Assembly: GCA_012861695.1 (NCBI GenBank) | Contig: JAAOOA010000133.1 | Coordinates: forward strand, 522,501-586,500 | Reading direction: 5' to 3' | DNA: 64,000 nt | From: Trematomus loennbergii | Lineage: Eukaryota; Chordata; Actinopteri; Perciformes; Nototheniidae | Shown: piece by piece, positions 43,755 through 56,225 of the stretch | Layout of the letters: each line of letters opens with the position of its first letter | Position numbering within the stretch: the stretch's first letter is position 1 | Notes under the pieces: model-generated | The model's database searches: none | The model's input: the letters and a program-made list of their open reading frames with translations, nothing else | Told to the model about the DNA's origin: nothing | Program-made: the position numbers and the translations under genes

Positions 43755-45391
43755 AAAGCTGCAAGCAGCGTTGAGCGGGTCTTCGACGCTCAGCAGGCTG
43801 TTGTCCGCACGTCGAGGTGTGTGTCTAGGTGTCTCGAGGACTCGGCCGTTGGCAAACGTGGGAAGTTTCAGGCCGATCGGACAACGTACATGGGATTTAC
43901 AGCAGTATCATAAACATTGTGTTTGATGGCGAGTGATCTGTCGCCATGGCAACGGCATTTGATGACACCCCATAATACGCCTAGATGTGTTGAGGGCTGC
44001 ATCGTTATCAAACCTGTGAAGTTCTGGGCCGTTTGGAGCATGTTAACTGGAGTTATGAGAAAACCATGTTTCACGGCCACCATTTTGTTACCATGGCAAT
44101 GGCATTTGACGAAATCTCAAAACTGACACATATATGTCTTTAGGGCTGTACCGTTATCACGCATGTAAAGTTTGAACACTTTTTTACCATTTACACAGGA
44201 GTTATAGCAATATCGTGCTTAACGGCGAGGGATGCGTTGCCATGGCAACAGCTTTAGAGGAAAACTCACTATTGTTATATTGAGGTGTTGAGGGCCGGAC
44301 TAGTAGCCATCATCTGAAGTCTGGTGCAGTTTGGATCATTTTCCATTGACTTAAGACAACATTGTGTTTTTTGGTGAGGGATGCGTTGCCATGGAAACGG
44401 CATATAATGACATCCCATAATTGGCGTAGAGCTGTTGAGGGCCGGACCATTAGCCATCATCTGATGTCTGGTGCCGTTTGGACGTTTTTCCAGTGAGTTA
44501 GGACAACACAGTGTTTCATGGCGAGGGATCTGTCGCCATGGCTACGGCATATGATGACATCTCATAATTGGCGTAGAGCTGTTGAGGGCCGGACCATTAG
44601 CCATCATATGAAGTCTGGTGCAGTTTGGATCATTTTCCATTGACTTAAGACAACATTGTGTTTTATGGCGAGGGATGCGTTGCCATGGAAACGGCATACG
44701 GTGACATCTCAGATTTCACGTAGAGCTGTTGAGGCATGGACCGGTGATATAAAAGTGAAGATTGGGGGACGATGGGACCGTGTTCATTGGAGTTAGAGCG
44801 ACACCGTGTTTTATGGCGAGGGATGCGTTGCCATGGTAACGCCATATTAAGTAACATCAAATTTGACGTAGAGCTGTTCAGGGCCGCAGTGTTAACCATC
44901 ATGTGAAGTTTGGTGGCGTTCTGAGTATGTCAGTTGGTGTTATGACATCATCGTTTCCATGGCGAGGGATCGCCTAGCATCAAGCGAACGCGAACTTTGG
45001 CGCCAAATCACGGCTACGCCGTGCGAAAGAAAAAAAACTTCTGTGATAACTTTGAATTGCCCATGTCTCGAGACGCTACCCGACGAATTTCGAGTCGTAC
45101 GGATAAAGTCCCTGGGAGAAGATAGATTTCGTGCGGAGGAAGATAAATCGCGTTTTTCCGACGCCAAATTCAAAATGTCCGACTTCCTGTACGTTATTTT
45201 TTCGTTCGTTTACGTGAAAGTTAAAGTGGGGGGAGTTTACGTTAAAAACGGAAGTGGGCGTGGCCTACGCAATTTTTTACGCAAGGTTCCGGAACCAATT
45301 ACATATCGCAAGTTGCACCCCTTCTGACGCGCGTGCAACATTTGGTAAGTTTTCACATATGTTGCGGGGTCAAAGGTTTATCGGTCGCTGC
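43755..45391 (+). repeat. Dispersed repeat with a ~148-bp tandem array and a CpG-rich tail
   Basis: Begins TTAAAGCTGCAAGCAGCG, a start seen in dispersed fish repeats. CCATGG cores lie at 43944, 44091, 44240, 44389, 44536, 44683 and 44831, with spacings 147, 149, 149, 147, 147 and 148. Units share GGCGAGGGATGCGTTGCCAT and GAGCTGTTGAGGGCCGGACC. From about 44960 a CpG-rich tail follows, open on the plus strand to 45327 but with no recognised protein. It replaces the L2 3' end of copy A. Confidence 0.8.
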
Positions 45392-46441
45392 GCCAATGAT
45401 TATAAGTTCCGATTTGTCACAGTTAAGTTTTAGAAAATTGTTTTGGATCCAAATTTGAATGTCAGTGAGGCAGGTGCTGAGCTGGGAGTGTGTGGTTGGA
45501 GAAATTGATTTTGTTGAGAGGTAGAGCTGTGTGTCATCAGCATAACAGTGGAACTGGAGTTGGTGTTGACGGAGGATTTGTCCAATTGGGAGGATGTAGA
45601 TGATGAACAGAAGGGGACCAAGTACAGAACCCTGAGGGACGCCATGATTGACGGGGGCTGTGGGGGATTTGGAGTTGTTAATGGAGATGAATTGATGTCT
45701 GTCAGAGAGATAGGATTTAAACCAGGAGAGGGCAGTACCGGTAATGCCAATGGAAGACTGGAGGCGGTTGATGAGGATGGAATGGCTGATCGTGTCAAAT
45801 GCGGCTGTTAGGTCAAGGAGAATGAGAATTGAGCGGGAACCAGAGTCAGCAGAGAGGAGAATGTCGTTGGTCACCTTGAGTAGGGCAGATTCTGTGCTGT
45901 GGCGAGTACAGAAACCAGATTGAAAAGGTTCATGAAGGTTATTGCAGTCCAGATGTGATTTTAGTTGGGAGGCAACAGTTTGCTCCAGAATTGTTGACAG
46001 GAATGGGAGGTTAGAGATGGGCCTGTAGTTATTGAGAGAATCAGGGTTGAGACCAGGTTTTTTGAGTATGGGAGTGACAGCAGCGAGTTTCAGAGCAAGG
46101 GGGACAAGTCCAGTGGACAGAGAGGAGTTAATGACTGTGGTGATAAGATGAGTGAGTTGGGGGAGGCAGGCATTGACAAGGGTGGAGGGCATGGGGTCCA
46201 GGATGGAAGTTGAGGTATTCATGCCGGTGACTTGGGCAACTATGTCCAGTGAGGTAATTTGTCTGAAGGCTGTAAAAGGGTGCCTGGAAGGAGTAGGGTA
46301 GGCAGGTTCCGGAAAAGCATGGGTGGTGGACGAGACGGAGGAGTTGGCTGTGTTGCTGTGTATTATTTCAATTTTGCTTTGGAGGAATGAGAGGAAGGAT
46401 TCACACTTTGAGGTGGTGAAGGAGTTGGAGATATTATCCAT
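45353..46441 (-). CDS. L2 reverse transcriptase, longer open copy
   Basis: A 362-codon frame holding most of an RT domain: [67 protein letters not shown] and [13 protein letters not shown]. The AFD and YADD motifs give the three catalytic Asp residues. The last residues come from the adjoining repeat. The one-base loss of copy A is absent here. The element is truncated at both ends. Confidence 0.85.
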   Translation of the reverse strand: MDNISNSFTTSKCESFLSFLQSKIEIIHSNTANSSVSSTTHAFPEPAYPTPSRHPFTAFRQITSLDIVAQVTGMNTSTSILDPMPSTLVNACLPQLTHLITTVINSSLSTGLVPLALKLAAVTPILKKPGLNPDSLNNYRPISNLPFLSTILEQTVASQLKSHLDCNNLHEPFQSGFCTRHSTESALLKVTNDILLSADSGSRSILILLDLTAAFDTISHSILINRLQSSIGITGTALSWFKSYLSDRHQFISINNSKSPTAPVNHGVPQGSVLGPLLFIIYILPIGQILRQHQLQFHCYADDTQLYLSTKSISPTTHSQLSTCLTDIQIWIQNNFLKLNCDKSELIIIGAATDKPLTPQHM

Positions 46442-46850
46442 GGGGTTGAGGAGCTTGTTAATAGTTGAAAAAAGGGACTTTGGGTTATTGCTGCCAGATT
46501 GTATTACAGAGGAGTAGTGGAAGGAGCGTGCACTGTTGAGGGCATCTTTGTACTGCTGTTGGTGCAGTCTATAAATGTCTTTGTGGATAGTGAGACCAGT
46601 TCGTTTAGCATGTCTTTCGAGCTGGCGACCTTTCCTTTTGAGGCAACGGAGATGATCGGTGTACCAGGGGGCCGAGTGAGTGAAAGAGACACACTTGGTT
46701 TTATTGGAGCGAGTTGGTTGAGACAGGAGGAGAGAGCATTGTTGTAGGTGTTGACCAGGTCAGTAGGGGAAACATTCTGGGTGACGGTGGAGTCAGGGAT
46801 GGTGTCAGCCAGTAGGGAGACAGCTAAGAAACTGTTCGTGAAAAAAAATT
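45392..46850 (-). mobile_element. L2 LINE, copy B
   Basis: The same insertion as 6186-8430, lacking the 3' third. Joins at GCCAATGATTATAAG, the sequence at 6983 in copy A. Confidence 0.85.
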
Positions 46851-48269
46851 TTTTCCCACCGTAGCTGTGTTGTGCAGAGACGAGGGTGTCCAATGTTAGT
46901 GGCCAGCTGACGGCAGGGAGTTGGCGAGATTGTTGACGGCCAACGGCTGGAGGCTGGTAGCAAACGGGCTAGCAGGATAGGGTCCGGTACGCAGGAAAAA
47001 GCAAATAGGTAACAGAGAACTACTTGAACAAAGTAGCGATTAGGGTTGGGAACCGAAACTCGGTTCCAGATGAGAACCGATAAGAAAATGCCGGGTACCG
47101 GGTAACCATACAAAATACACAATTTGTTCTGCTTAACGGTTCCTAAACGCGGTAGACCCTGTATTCCACCGGGTCCGTCTGCGCCGCGGCGACCCGGTGG
47201 AATTCAGCGGCGGACTGGCCATCAGTGTGTTCTGGAGAATCACAGAACGGCCGGTCAGCGGGCCGTTGACGGCTGTTGACGGCCGGCTCGGTACGCTGAC
47301 GGCCGGCACCGCCCTTCATTTTTTTAAACGGCATCATGTACAGTAAGTTGCGCTGACAGGCGACAGAGGTCCACAGTTGCCCCGCAGCGAGGCTCCCCCC
47401 GCCCTCCGTAGACAGTTCACGTGCTAGTCACTTCATAACACCAAAGATGGATCGCGGTAAACGCTCTAAGTGAGGCTCCACTACACTAAAAAAGAAAAGA
47501 CAAGGCACAGTGTAATGCCTGTTAATAGCTTGCCACAGGCATAGCTCAGTTAAAATAAAGCACAGCTATTGTGCAATACATTTGTATTGAATGCCAATTT
47601 CAGTAGATTTAATCAAACAAAACATAAACATATTGGACATGGCCTGAAAACTGTAACCTCTTCACATTTGGTTGAAATAGGGCTGTCAGTAGATTAAAAT
47701 ATTTAATCGCGATTAATCGCACATTTTGTATCTGTTCTAAATGTACCTTAGAGGGATATTTTTCAAGTTTTTAATACTCTTATCAACATATGAGTGGACA
47801 AATATGCTTTATGCAAATGTTTGTTTATTATCATTGGAACAATGACAAATATTCTCCTGAATATTCTCAACACAACAACCTCTGAACAATGACAAATGTT
47901 CTCCTGAATATTTTCAATACAACCACCTGGAACCCAACCCTGTCTACTTCTCTGCACTCTGCCAGTTGCTCAAACAGACAAGCCTGTTTACAGTTGTCGG
48001 CAAAATGCCGCTCCTCTGTCTTCCTCTTCATTTAAAGCATGAGACTTTCGCACTGTGGGTCAAAATAATGCGCTGTGATGTGCAGTCGACACGTTGGATG
48101 CGATCCGAATATCTAACGCAGCCCCTCGTCCTCCACAATGTTAAGCTGTAGCCACCTATTTAGCTATCGCTGTTAAAAGCTTGCTGCTCGTAGAAGTCCA
48201 TGCGTGGTCTGCCGCAAGCAAGCGGCAGGAGCGGGGCTGTCAGCAAGGGCGCGGAATGCCGCGGAACTC
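46851..48269. other. Segment unique to copy B, with hAT-like ends
   Basis: It has no counterpart in copy A, where 8430-11600 occupies this place. Contains a start-like TAGGGTTGGGAACCGAAACT (47041), a GC-rich CCGGC-repeat stretch (47150-47320), a TAGGGCTGTCAGTAGATTAA hAT-like terminus (47688) with ATTAATCGCG, and a ~57-bp imperfect repeat near 47835-47930. No gene recognised. It cuts off the zinc-finger array at 48270. Confidence 0.5.
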
Positions 48270-49381
48270 AGACTGAGCATCTGTATGGTTTCTCTCCTGT
48301 GTGGATTCTCATGTGTTTTTTTAAACTGTCACTAACTGCATAAGATTTGTTACAAACCGAGCAGCTAAAGGGTTTCTCTCCTGTGTGGATTCTCATGTGT
48401 TTCTTTAAATTTCGACTCAATGAAAAAGATTTGGTACAAACCAAGCAGCTAAAGGGTTTCTCTCCTGTGTGGATTCTCATGTGGTCCTTTAAATGTCCAC
48501 TCTGTGAAAAAGCTTTCTTACAGACTGAGCATCTGTATGGTTTCTCTCCTGTGTGGATTCTCATGTGTTTTTTAAAACTGTCACGAACTGCAAAAGATTT
48601 GGGACAAACCGAGCAGCTAAAGGGTTTCTCTCCTGTATGGATTCTCATGTGTTCCTTTAAACCTCCACTCTGTGAACAAGCTTTCTTACAGACTGAGCAT
48701 CTGTACGGTTTTTCTCCTGTGTGGATTCTCATGTGTTCCTTTAAACCTCCACTCTGTGAAAAAGCTTTCTTACAGACTGAGCATCTGTATGGTTTCTCTC
48801 CTGTGTGGATTCTCATGTGGTTTTTTAAAGTGTGACTTAATGCAAAATATTTCGTACACACGAGCAGCCAAATTGTTTCTTTACAGCACTACGGCTTGAA
48901 TCACTGAGAGAGTCTTGTCTATTTTTCAGTGATTTTGAGGCTGAAGCAGATTCTCTGGTCTCCTTCCAATCAGCACTGTCTCCAGTGTCTCCAATGTGAT
49001 GTTCAGAAGAGTCTCCAATGTGAGTACTCAGTCTTTGGTTGTAAACTGCTCTCTGGATCTGAGTTCCTGGCTGGTTCTGGTCCTCGACAGTCATCTCCAT
49101 CAGCTTCTGTTTCCATGTGTTCAGTTTGTCTTTGATGAGGCTGTGAGGACTGAGGTTTCTCTTCATCATCTTCACTCTTCACAGGGTCAGGAGTGAAAGT
49201 GGACTTGGTGATATCAGCCTCCTCCAGCTCCTGAAGCTGCTCTCTCTCCTGACTGATCCTGAGTTCCTCCTGTTCCTGCTTAATGTGTGGGGGGGCTCTG
49301 GGTCCTCCTGGTCCAGACTGGTGCTCCAATCCTGCTGGTCAGGGAGAACCTCTTCTTTAACCACCACCAGTAGCTGGACGT
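48270..49381 (-). pseudogene. C2H2 zinc-finger exon 2, copy B, broken
   Basis: Counterpart of 11626-13094. The acceptor at 49381 is intact. A G lost from a seven-G run (about 49290), a contracted minisatellite (48980-49030) and a lost base near 48857 break the frame. Seven fingers remain open (48290-48861): FALSHTLKNH, two SQSGGLKEH, FAVRDSFKKH, SQSGHLKDH, FSLSRNLKKH and YAVSDSLKKH. An eighth finger stops after YRCSV at 48268. Helix residues differ from copy A fingers, so the arrays have diverged. Exon 1 of this copy is at 61049-61241. Confidence 0.85.
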
Positions 49382-49836
49382 CTGCAGGTAACAGGAAACA
49401 CACAGTCAGAAAAAACTGTTAAGTATTAGCATTTCAAAATCTGATCACCATTAAAATGGGAGATATTTTGCAGCCCTAATAATGCCTTTGTTTTTACTTT
49501 CATATTATCTTTTAGTCCCACCTATTGTGTATTTTTGTTGTCTCAATTCACCTTCTGTAGCCCAGCCCCTTTCCAGTTCCAGTTTAGCAGTAGCTGCAAT
49601 GTAAACAAGGAATTGTATTTGGCATGTTCAGATACACTATGCCTATAGAATGAAAATACTCCGTTACAAATTAAAATCTTGCATTCAAACCTTATTTAAG
49701 TAAACGTTCGCAAGTATTAACAGAAAAATGTACAGCACCTTCTTATGTAAAAGTAATGATACTGCAATGACATTTTCGCGGGGGCAAAACGCAACATCTT
49801 GCAAGAAACAGCGTCTGAGGGCTTCTTAACATTTAA
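49382..49836. other. Zinc-finger intron start, copy B
   Basis: Matches 13095-13549 and ends in a fragment of the CCTGTTAAGCC MITE. No gene seen. Confidence 0.4.
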
Positions 49837-50614
49837 AGGTCCCATGTCATTCTTTTCCAGTTATTACCCGTGCCCTTGTGTGTTATGTAGCTTTTTATGC
49901 ATGTAAACGGTCTGCAGAGTCACAAACCCTCAAAGTACACCCTGTAGCGAGTACAACTCTAACACAGAAAAGGCCTGTCTATGCTGCCCCAGAACGCCTC
50001 GTTGGAGATTTCTCTTTTTCTTCCTGGTACCAAGTGACGTAACGACGACCAAAATGGACTCATTGGTCCAAATGGACCAATCCGCGGAGCCGTTATGTTA
50101 CGTCCGCAGAGCCGTTACGTTATGTCCGCGGATTGGTCCAAATTGACCAATGGATTCCTCACACACACACACACTCAATCTTTTTTCAGCTGCAGCTCCG
50201 CGGATTTCTCAGCCTGAGACGGCGGGACGCGGCGAGGCTGTGAGTCTGTGTGAGCAGCAGCAACGTCCAACACGGCACCCAGACCCCACGCAGCATTCTC
50301 ATCTGTTTGTCATTACTGGTGTCATTTTCTGGTTGCTAACAACGCCATTGTAACACATAATCACTGATGTTCCGCTGTAACGGTGGTGGACTCATCAGAA
50401 CAGAGTGGGCGAGCTGACCAATCAGAGCACAGTGGACTCACAGGGAGGGGGGGGGCAGGAGCTCCAACAAGCCGTGTAGGACAGAGAGTGAATACACATA
50501 CTATACAGAGATGCTGTATGAGATACCAATGTGAGTTTGGAAAATTGTAAATCTATTTTAGTAGACCTCAACAATGGAATTATGATCAGTAGAAATGGCC
50601 ATGACATGGGACCT
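49837..50614. mobile_element. TTAA MITE with AGGTCCCATGTCAT ends, copy B
   Basis: Same ends and TTAA flanks (49833-49836, 50615-50618) as 13550-14300. It is 27 bp longer, mostly from a CACGGCACCCAGACC-type insertion near 50265. Confidence 0.85.
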
Positions 50615-50618
50615 TTAA

Positions 50619-52105
50619 CAAACTATGAATGTGTCATACCCACTTAACGGGAAGAACTCAGCTATCAGACAATATTAACCATTGTTAGCTAAACGAAACA
50701 CAAGGGTAATACAAAGGCTCTGAATTAGCCCTGAGCGAAAAAATGCTAACGCACTTAGCAAAGAACTCACGGTAAAATATTACCTTATTACTCAGATCTG
50801 CAAACAATATATCAGCTAGCAAGCTGAGATTCCACAGATTCTAGAAATACAAGTATCATCACTGAGCGATCAAAACTTGCACCAGGGGAAGCAAACCCAG
50901 ACATCACACCACGTAGCTTTACGAATACACACTACCGCCGCCTGCTGGTAAGGAGAGTTATTGCCACTCACGCATGCGCAGTTCGTACGTGCTTCTTGGC
51001 AGTCGGCTGAAGTCTTTGCGGTGTGTTCCAGTGCGACACATGGCCAAGACGCAGAGACGCGAGGCGACACAACAGTCGGGGGTCCATCTGTGTCAGTTCT
51101 TTGGTGTCAGCTTAGTGTGTCCGGGCCTTTAGAGCCAATAGAATCGAGGGGAAGTTCCTAAAATCCATCTAAACATTACTCATTGGTGAATGAGTGATGC
51201 GTAGCCAGAATGCCCAAAACCGGAAGCTGTCATACACTCTCGTAGCAGCTAATGTGAAAACTCCGTTATTGACATAAATATAGTGATGGATTATTGAACA
51301 AACAACAAATAGCGTGTGCGTTCCATTTTCACTCTACAACGAGAAGCTCATGGGGCTTTCCCGAACCTGTGTCGAGAGCTGGAGTTAAATGAAATCTCAG
51401 ATTTGCCTTCTTAATAGTTTGTTTGGGTCCCTCACTTCCGTTTCGCTTCTCATGCACTGATTCGCTAGCTGAACAGCCAATCAGAGTGATTTATTTTGCC
51501 GACAGCCTTTGGCCGACTGCCAAAGACTACTGTTTTCGGCCGAAAAGGTGTCGGCACGGCTGAAAAGATACGACACACCAATCTGAGTAGGGTGTGTCGA
51601 CGCTCATCGACGGCCAAAATTGGCTTTTGTGTCCGGGCCTTAACGGTTAAAAAGAGGTTTCAATCATCAAAATTGACCGAGGGGGGCCAGAGATATGGAA
51701 AAGCCACCCAAATGACCCCAGAAGTGTTTTTTTTTGCTAAACCTCTCGAAGAAGGTAAAATGTCACTTGTTTTGCATCGATCTTGATACAGGGTACTTAT
51801 ATGTTATAGTTTGGATTCCTAAAGCTTTTAGTCTCCGATCTCATCATTCAAGGGTGGTTTTCATTGTAAGTAATGTTTTTTTTTTGGACGGACACTGTAA
51901 TTTTTTTTTTTTTACTCTGTTCAATCTGAATTTACTTTCAAATAAAAAAAAATCTATATTGATTCTCACTATTCTACATCCAACTTACAGGTTTATCATT
52001 GCTTTGAGAAAAAAGATTATTAATTTACCCCTTTTAGAAGCGAAGTTATAGTCATTTGTTCTGGGAATGTCATTTTTCGAGCCTGAGGCCTGAAAAACAG
52101 GTGTT
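50619..52105 (-). mobile_element. CCTGTTAAGCC MITE remainder, copy B
   Basis: Matches 14301-15412 with about 320 bp more MITE body near 51580-51950, including the CAAAATTGACCGAGGGGGGC stretch that copy A lacks. It ends AACAGG where the BEL LTR starts. Confidence 0.7.
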
Positions 52106-53660
52106 AGAGCCAGTATTTTGATTTTATAAGAAAGGCCACCTAATTGTGACGTCTGTAGTCAACACATTATAAAGGACTACAATTCCCACGGTGCCTGCGC
52201 TAAAGCCACAGTGATGGGCAACCTGTTTGAGAGACGCCGTCGAGGAACAGATTTTAACCCTACACGTACAAATCGCACAAGTACCCTTTAACCTGTTAAG
52301 CCCTGAGCCTGTTTTTCAGGTCTCAGGCTAGAAAATGACATTCCCAGAACAAATGACCATATCTTCCCTTCTAAAAGGGTTACATTAATAATCTTTTTCT
52401 CAAAGTAATGATAAACCTGTGAGTTGGATGTAGAAAAGTCAGAATCAATATAGATGTTTTTTTATTTGAAAGAAAATTCAGATTTTACATAGTAAAAAAC
52501 TGTAAATTATAGTGTCCGTCCAAAAATTCTTTTTACTTATAGTGAAAACTACCCTTGGATGATGGTAAGGCAGACTAAAAGCTTTAGGAATCCAAAGTAC
52601 AACACATAATAAGTACCCTGTATCAAGATTGATGCAAAACAAGTGACATTTGACTTTTTTAGAGAGATTTAGCAAAAAGAAACCACTTCTGGGGTCATTT
52701 GGGTGGATTTTCCATATCCCTGGCTTCCCTTGCTCGATTTTGATGGTTGACACCTCTTTCTGACCGTTAGAGCCAATATAATCGAAGGGGGAGTCCCCCA
52801 CACACACTCATTGTGAAAAAAAAAGTGGGGGCTTCGCGCATGCAGTTTTGCATCAGAGCGAACCTATCTCTAGCTCTGACATCTGGAAACGGAAAAGCAG
52901 TTTTATTGCTTATGGATTATCAGAAATCATTTCAAAGGGACACAGACACATTGGATTAACCTATGGATTAACTTCAGCAGCGTTTTTATCGTTTTAATGC
53001 CATTGAAGACCACTTTGGAGAGACTAGAGCCAAGGTAAAATGTTAGCATTTTTAGCTACCTAGCGTCACCTGTTTTGATGTCTGTTTTTGTTTATAACGT
53101 CGCAAATTCGTATAATTCAGTGATAATGAGGGTACCTTTCGATTCTGTGTCACCTCACGATGTGAATCGATGTGGAGAAGAGATAAATAAAAAATGATCA
53201 GTTAGATGAGTTTCTTCACGTGACATGGATATAAAACATTCATAGTTTATTAAATGAACATGCCCTCAGACACTGTTTCCTGCAAGATGTTGCGGCAGTG
53301 CCCCGGTACCGGGGTCTCTCGGGCTTAACAGGTTAAGTTATGAAGTTATATAAGCATTATTAAGAAAGAAAGAATACCCAAGTTGTTATTATTTTATTTG
53401 AGTTAATGTGAACATTAGTGAACACGGAAGGACCGCATTGACTTTCTGGATTGTGACAACGTGGATTTCTGTGGAAAAAGGCTTGTGCTGCATGTTGTGG
53501 ATGTTGCAATACATTATAGTCTAATGCTGGAAGTGGAACAAATTTGCTTATGAATAAAATGTGGAACGTAACAAGGAGGGTATCTTGAAAAGCGCTTTAA
53601 TAAGTTTGTCTATCTGGCTTACTGCCGCGGATCCAAGCCGCACAACAACATAGCGCAACA
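52106..53660 (+). mobile_element. BEL/Pao 5' LTR with MITE insertion, copy B
   Basis: Begins TGTTAGAGCCAG. A CCTGTTAAGCC MITE splits it between TTAA sites near 52288 and 53332, exactly as in copy A. Confidence 0.65.
52293..53331. mobile_element. TTAA MITE, CCTGTTAAGCCC family, copy B
   Basis: Counterpart of 15602-16645 with the same inverted ends and TTAA flanks; small indels only. Confidence 0.8.
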
Positions 53661-53715
53661 TTAAAATAAGGACAGCTATTTACACGTGGATGTTCAACGA
53701 CAATAAAGCATAAAC

Positions 53716-54599
53716 ATGGCTGAAAAGGAAAATGTGGAAACGAATGAAACTCCTATGGACCCAAACGTGAATGAACGTGAAGTACCTGTGGAAAATGCTG
53801 ACGTCAGACCAAAAAGAACAATAAGACCTACAGAAGAGGCTTTAGAAGCTAAGCTGGTGCAATTAATTAAAAAAAGGAAAACGAAATTGGGTCAAGTCTC
53901 AAGGAAACTTGTTTTGATTGATTCACTCATGATTGATTATGGGAATATCATTGAGATGCAAAGTTGTCGTGGGGTTTTTCAAATACTCTCCAAAGAGTTT
54001 TCAAACTCACATCACTCAGTGCAAGAAATGCTGTCAGAGCAAGAACAAGAAAGTGATCATGTTGACTGGTATCTCCCAAAAATTGCATATTTCAATGAGT
54101 TTCAAGATGTGATGGTTAGCTAGAGCTGCCTCCTTTGAGAATGTGCCTCCTTCTGACCATGGCTCATATACTGCATATATGTCAAGTCCACATAAAGCAA
54201 TATCAGTGGGCATGATAAGCAAAAAAGGTAAAAGCTATAAAATCTATGATAAATCTTCAACAGCTTCATCAGTAAGAAGAAAGGCAGAGAGAGCTGGGCT
54301 CATAGCACACGATGTTGCCTTACCACAGAAACACTCACTTGAAAAACAAGAAGCTGACCTGGAAGCAATGAAAGCCAATATCAGAGCTAAAATGGAAAAG
54401 CTTGAGCTTCAAACTGATATTGATGCTGCAACAGCCAAAATTAAAACATTGGAAGCTTCAGATAATGATGAATCTGATCCTGACCCTCGTGTGGGAGAGG
54501 AGCAGTGTGACAATGGTCAGCCAGCTGAAAATTATGATTTCCAGGATGAAGAGAACCGAGGAAAACCTGTGGAGAAGGATAATAAAAAGAGTTTCATAA
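53716..54599 (+). pseudogene. BEL/Pao gag, N-terminal part, copy B
   Basis: Same as 17030-17913. It shares the frameshift near 54114 with copy A but stays open where copy A has an extra base (17753), so 54143-54649 reads as one 168-codon frame. Confidence 0.75.
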
Positions 54600-55207
54600 G
54601 GCGCATTCACACCGCAGTACTTTTTCCACAAAGGTTCATGAGAACTTAGTTCATGAGAACTCTTTAGTTCTCATGAACTAAGTACAGATCGCGCTCACAC
54701 CGGAATAAGTTCCTGGGGAAGGATTAGGCAAATGAAGCCGCTGACGTCACTTTTTCTTCTTCTGCTTTGGGTTTACTGGCAGGCCGCAAACAACTTCACA
54801 GCGTCTACTGCCACCCGAAGTCCCCGGCCGGAAGTCCCCGGAGTTGGGGACTGGCCTTCCGAGTAAATCGCCAGAACGCCGACACCTCATCTCTACCGCT
54901 CCCATGTTTTCTTTTGTGTTGCCATAAGTTAGTCTCTCTGCGTTTGTGCGCTGGGCTAATGCTAATGCTAATGCGAGGATAATAAAATGGGAGTTTTACG
55001 GGGCGTGGCTTGCAATCCGCCCAGCCAATCAGACATAGGAACCTTTTTCTCCCACGAAAGTACCTGCTCTCTAGCAGGGACGGAAAAGGGGTGGAAAAGG
55101 TTCTGATTAACTAATTTTAATTCCGGCTCTTTTTGGTGTGAATGGGACATTTCGGAACTATATCGGAACTAAAGTGGGAAAAGTACTGCGGTGTGAACGC
55201 GGCTATA
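54600..55207. mobile_element. MITE with GCGCATTCACACCGCAGTAC ends, copy B
   Basis: Counterpart of 17914-18597, with internal deletions. Keeps the perfect hairpin at 54646-54681. Confidence 0.75.
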
Positions 55208-56225
55208 GACTCCAATTCAATAAACTCAAGTCATGCAGCCCCTAGTGGTCATGTACAAGTATTACAACCAAGGCCCACAACAAGGACAGCAGCATCACTC
55301 CATCCAGGTCAGACAAAGCTCTCGGACAGAAAGCAATGACTTTATTCAAGTAACGCAGCGACAAAACGAAATCACTGAAATGCTAACGAAGGAGCAACGC
55401 TTAACATTACTCCCATCCAGAGAAATACCCTTCTTTAAAAGAGATCCATTACAGTACCTTTCATTCATCAGAATGTTTGAAAAATACAATAGAAGATGAA
55501 ACTGACAATTACAAAGACAGGCTGTTCTTTCTAGAGCAGTATACAGAAGGCCAAGCTAAAGACTTGGTAAAAAGTTGCCAATACATGGATTCTAAAAAGG
55601 GCTTTTTGGAAGACTCCTCCAAGAGAACTATGGACATCAACTCTTAATCGCAGCAGCTTGTTTGGACAAAATGTTGAACTGGAATGCCATCAAGAGTGAA
55701 GATAGAAAAGCACTGCATTATTATGCTTGTGGATGTTGCAACACAATGGAAGATGTTGAGTTTTTGGATGAAATGAATAGCACATCAAACATGAGAAATG
55801 TGATCATGAAACTCCCATTTAAACTTAGGGAAAAGTGGAGAACAACTGCATATGCATACTATGAACACAATAAGACAAGAGCAAAGTTTCCAATATTGGT
55901 CGACTTCATTGAAAAGCATGCACGCATTGCATCAGACCCCATGTTTGGAGACATACAGGATGTCATGCCAAAAAGGGATATTAAAGTGTACAAATCACCC
56001 AGCAATAAGCCAGCTCATGGTTATAAGGGAAGTAGTTGTGTTACTGTGACAAGCCCAATAATCAGTGAGGAGCAAAACCTTTCCTAAACATCAAATCAGA
56101 CCATAAAGGCATTACTGTTAAGAGGCGCTGTGTATTTTGTGCAGGAGAACACACCTCTGAAACATGTAACATGAACAAAAAATCTCACAATGAAAAGGTT
56201 GACTGCTTAAAAGCACAAGGAATTT
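55208..56225 (+). pseudogene. BEL/Pao gag, central part, copy B
   Basis: Matches 18598-19616. The frame 55662-56087 (DKMLNWNAIKSEDRKALHYY through FKLREKWRTTAYAYYEHNKT) is cleaner than in copy A. It is cut at 56225 just before the second zinc knuckle. Confidence 0.8.
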
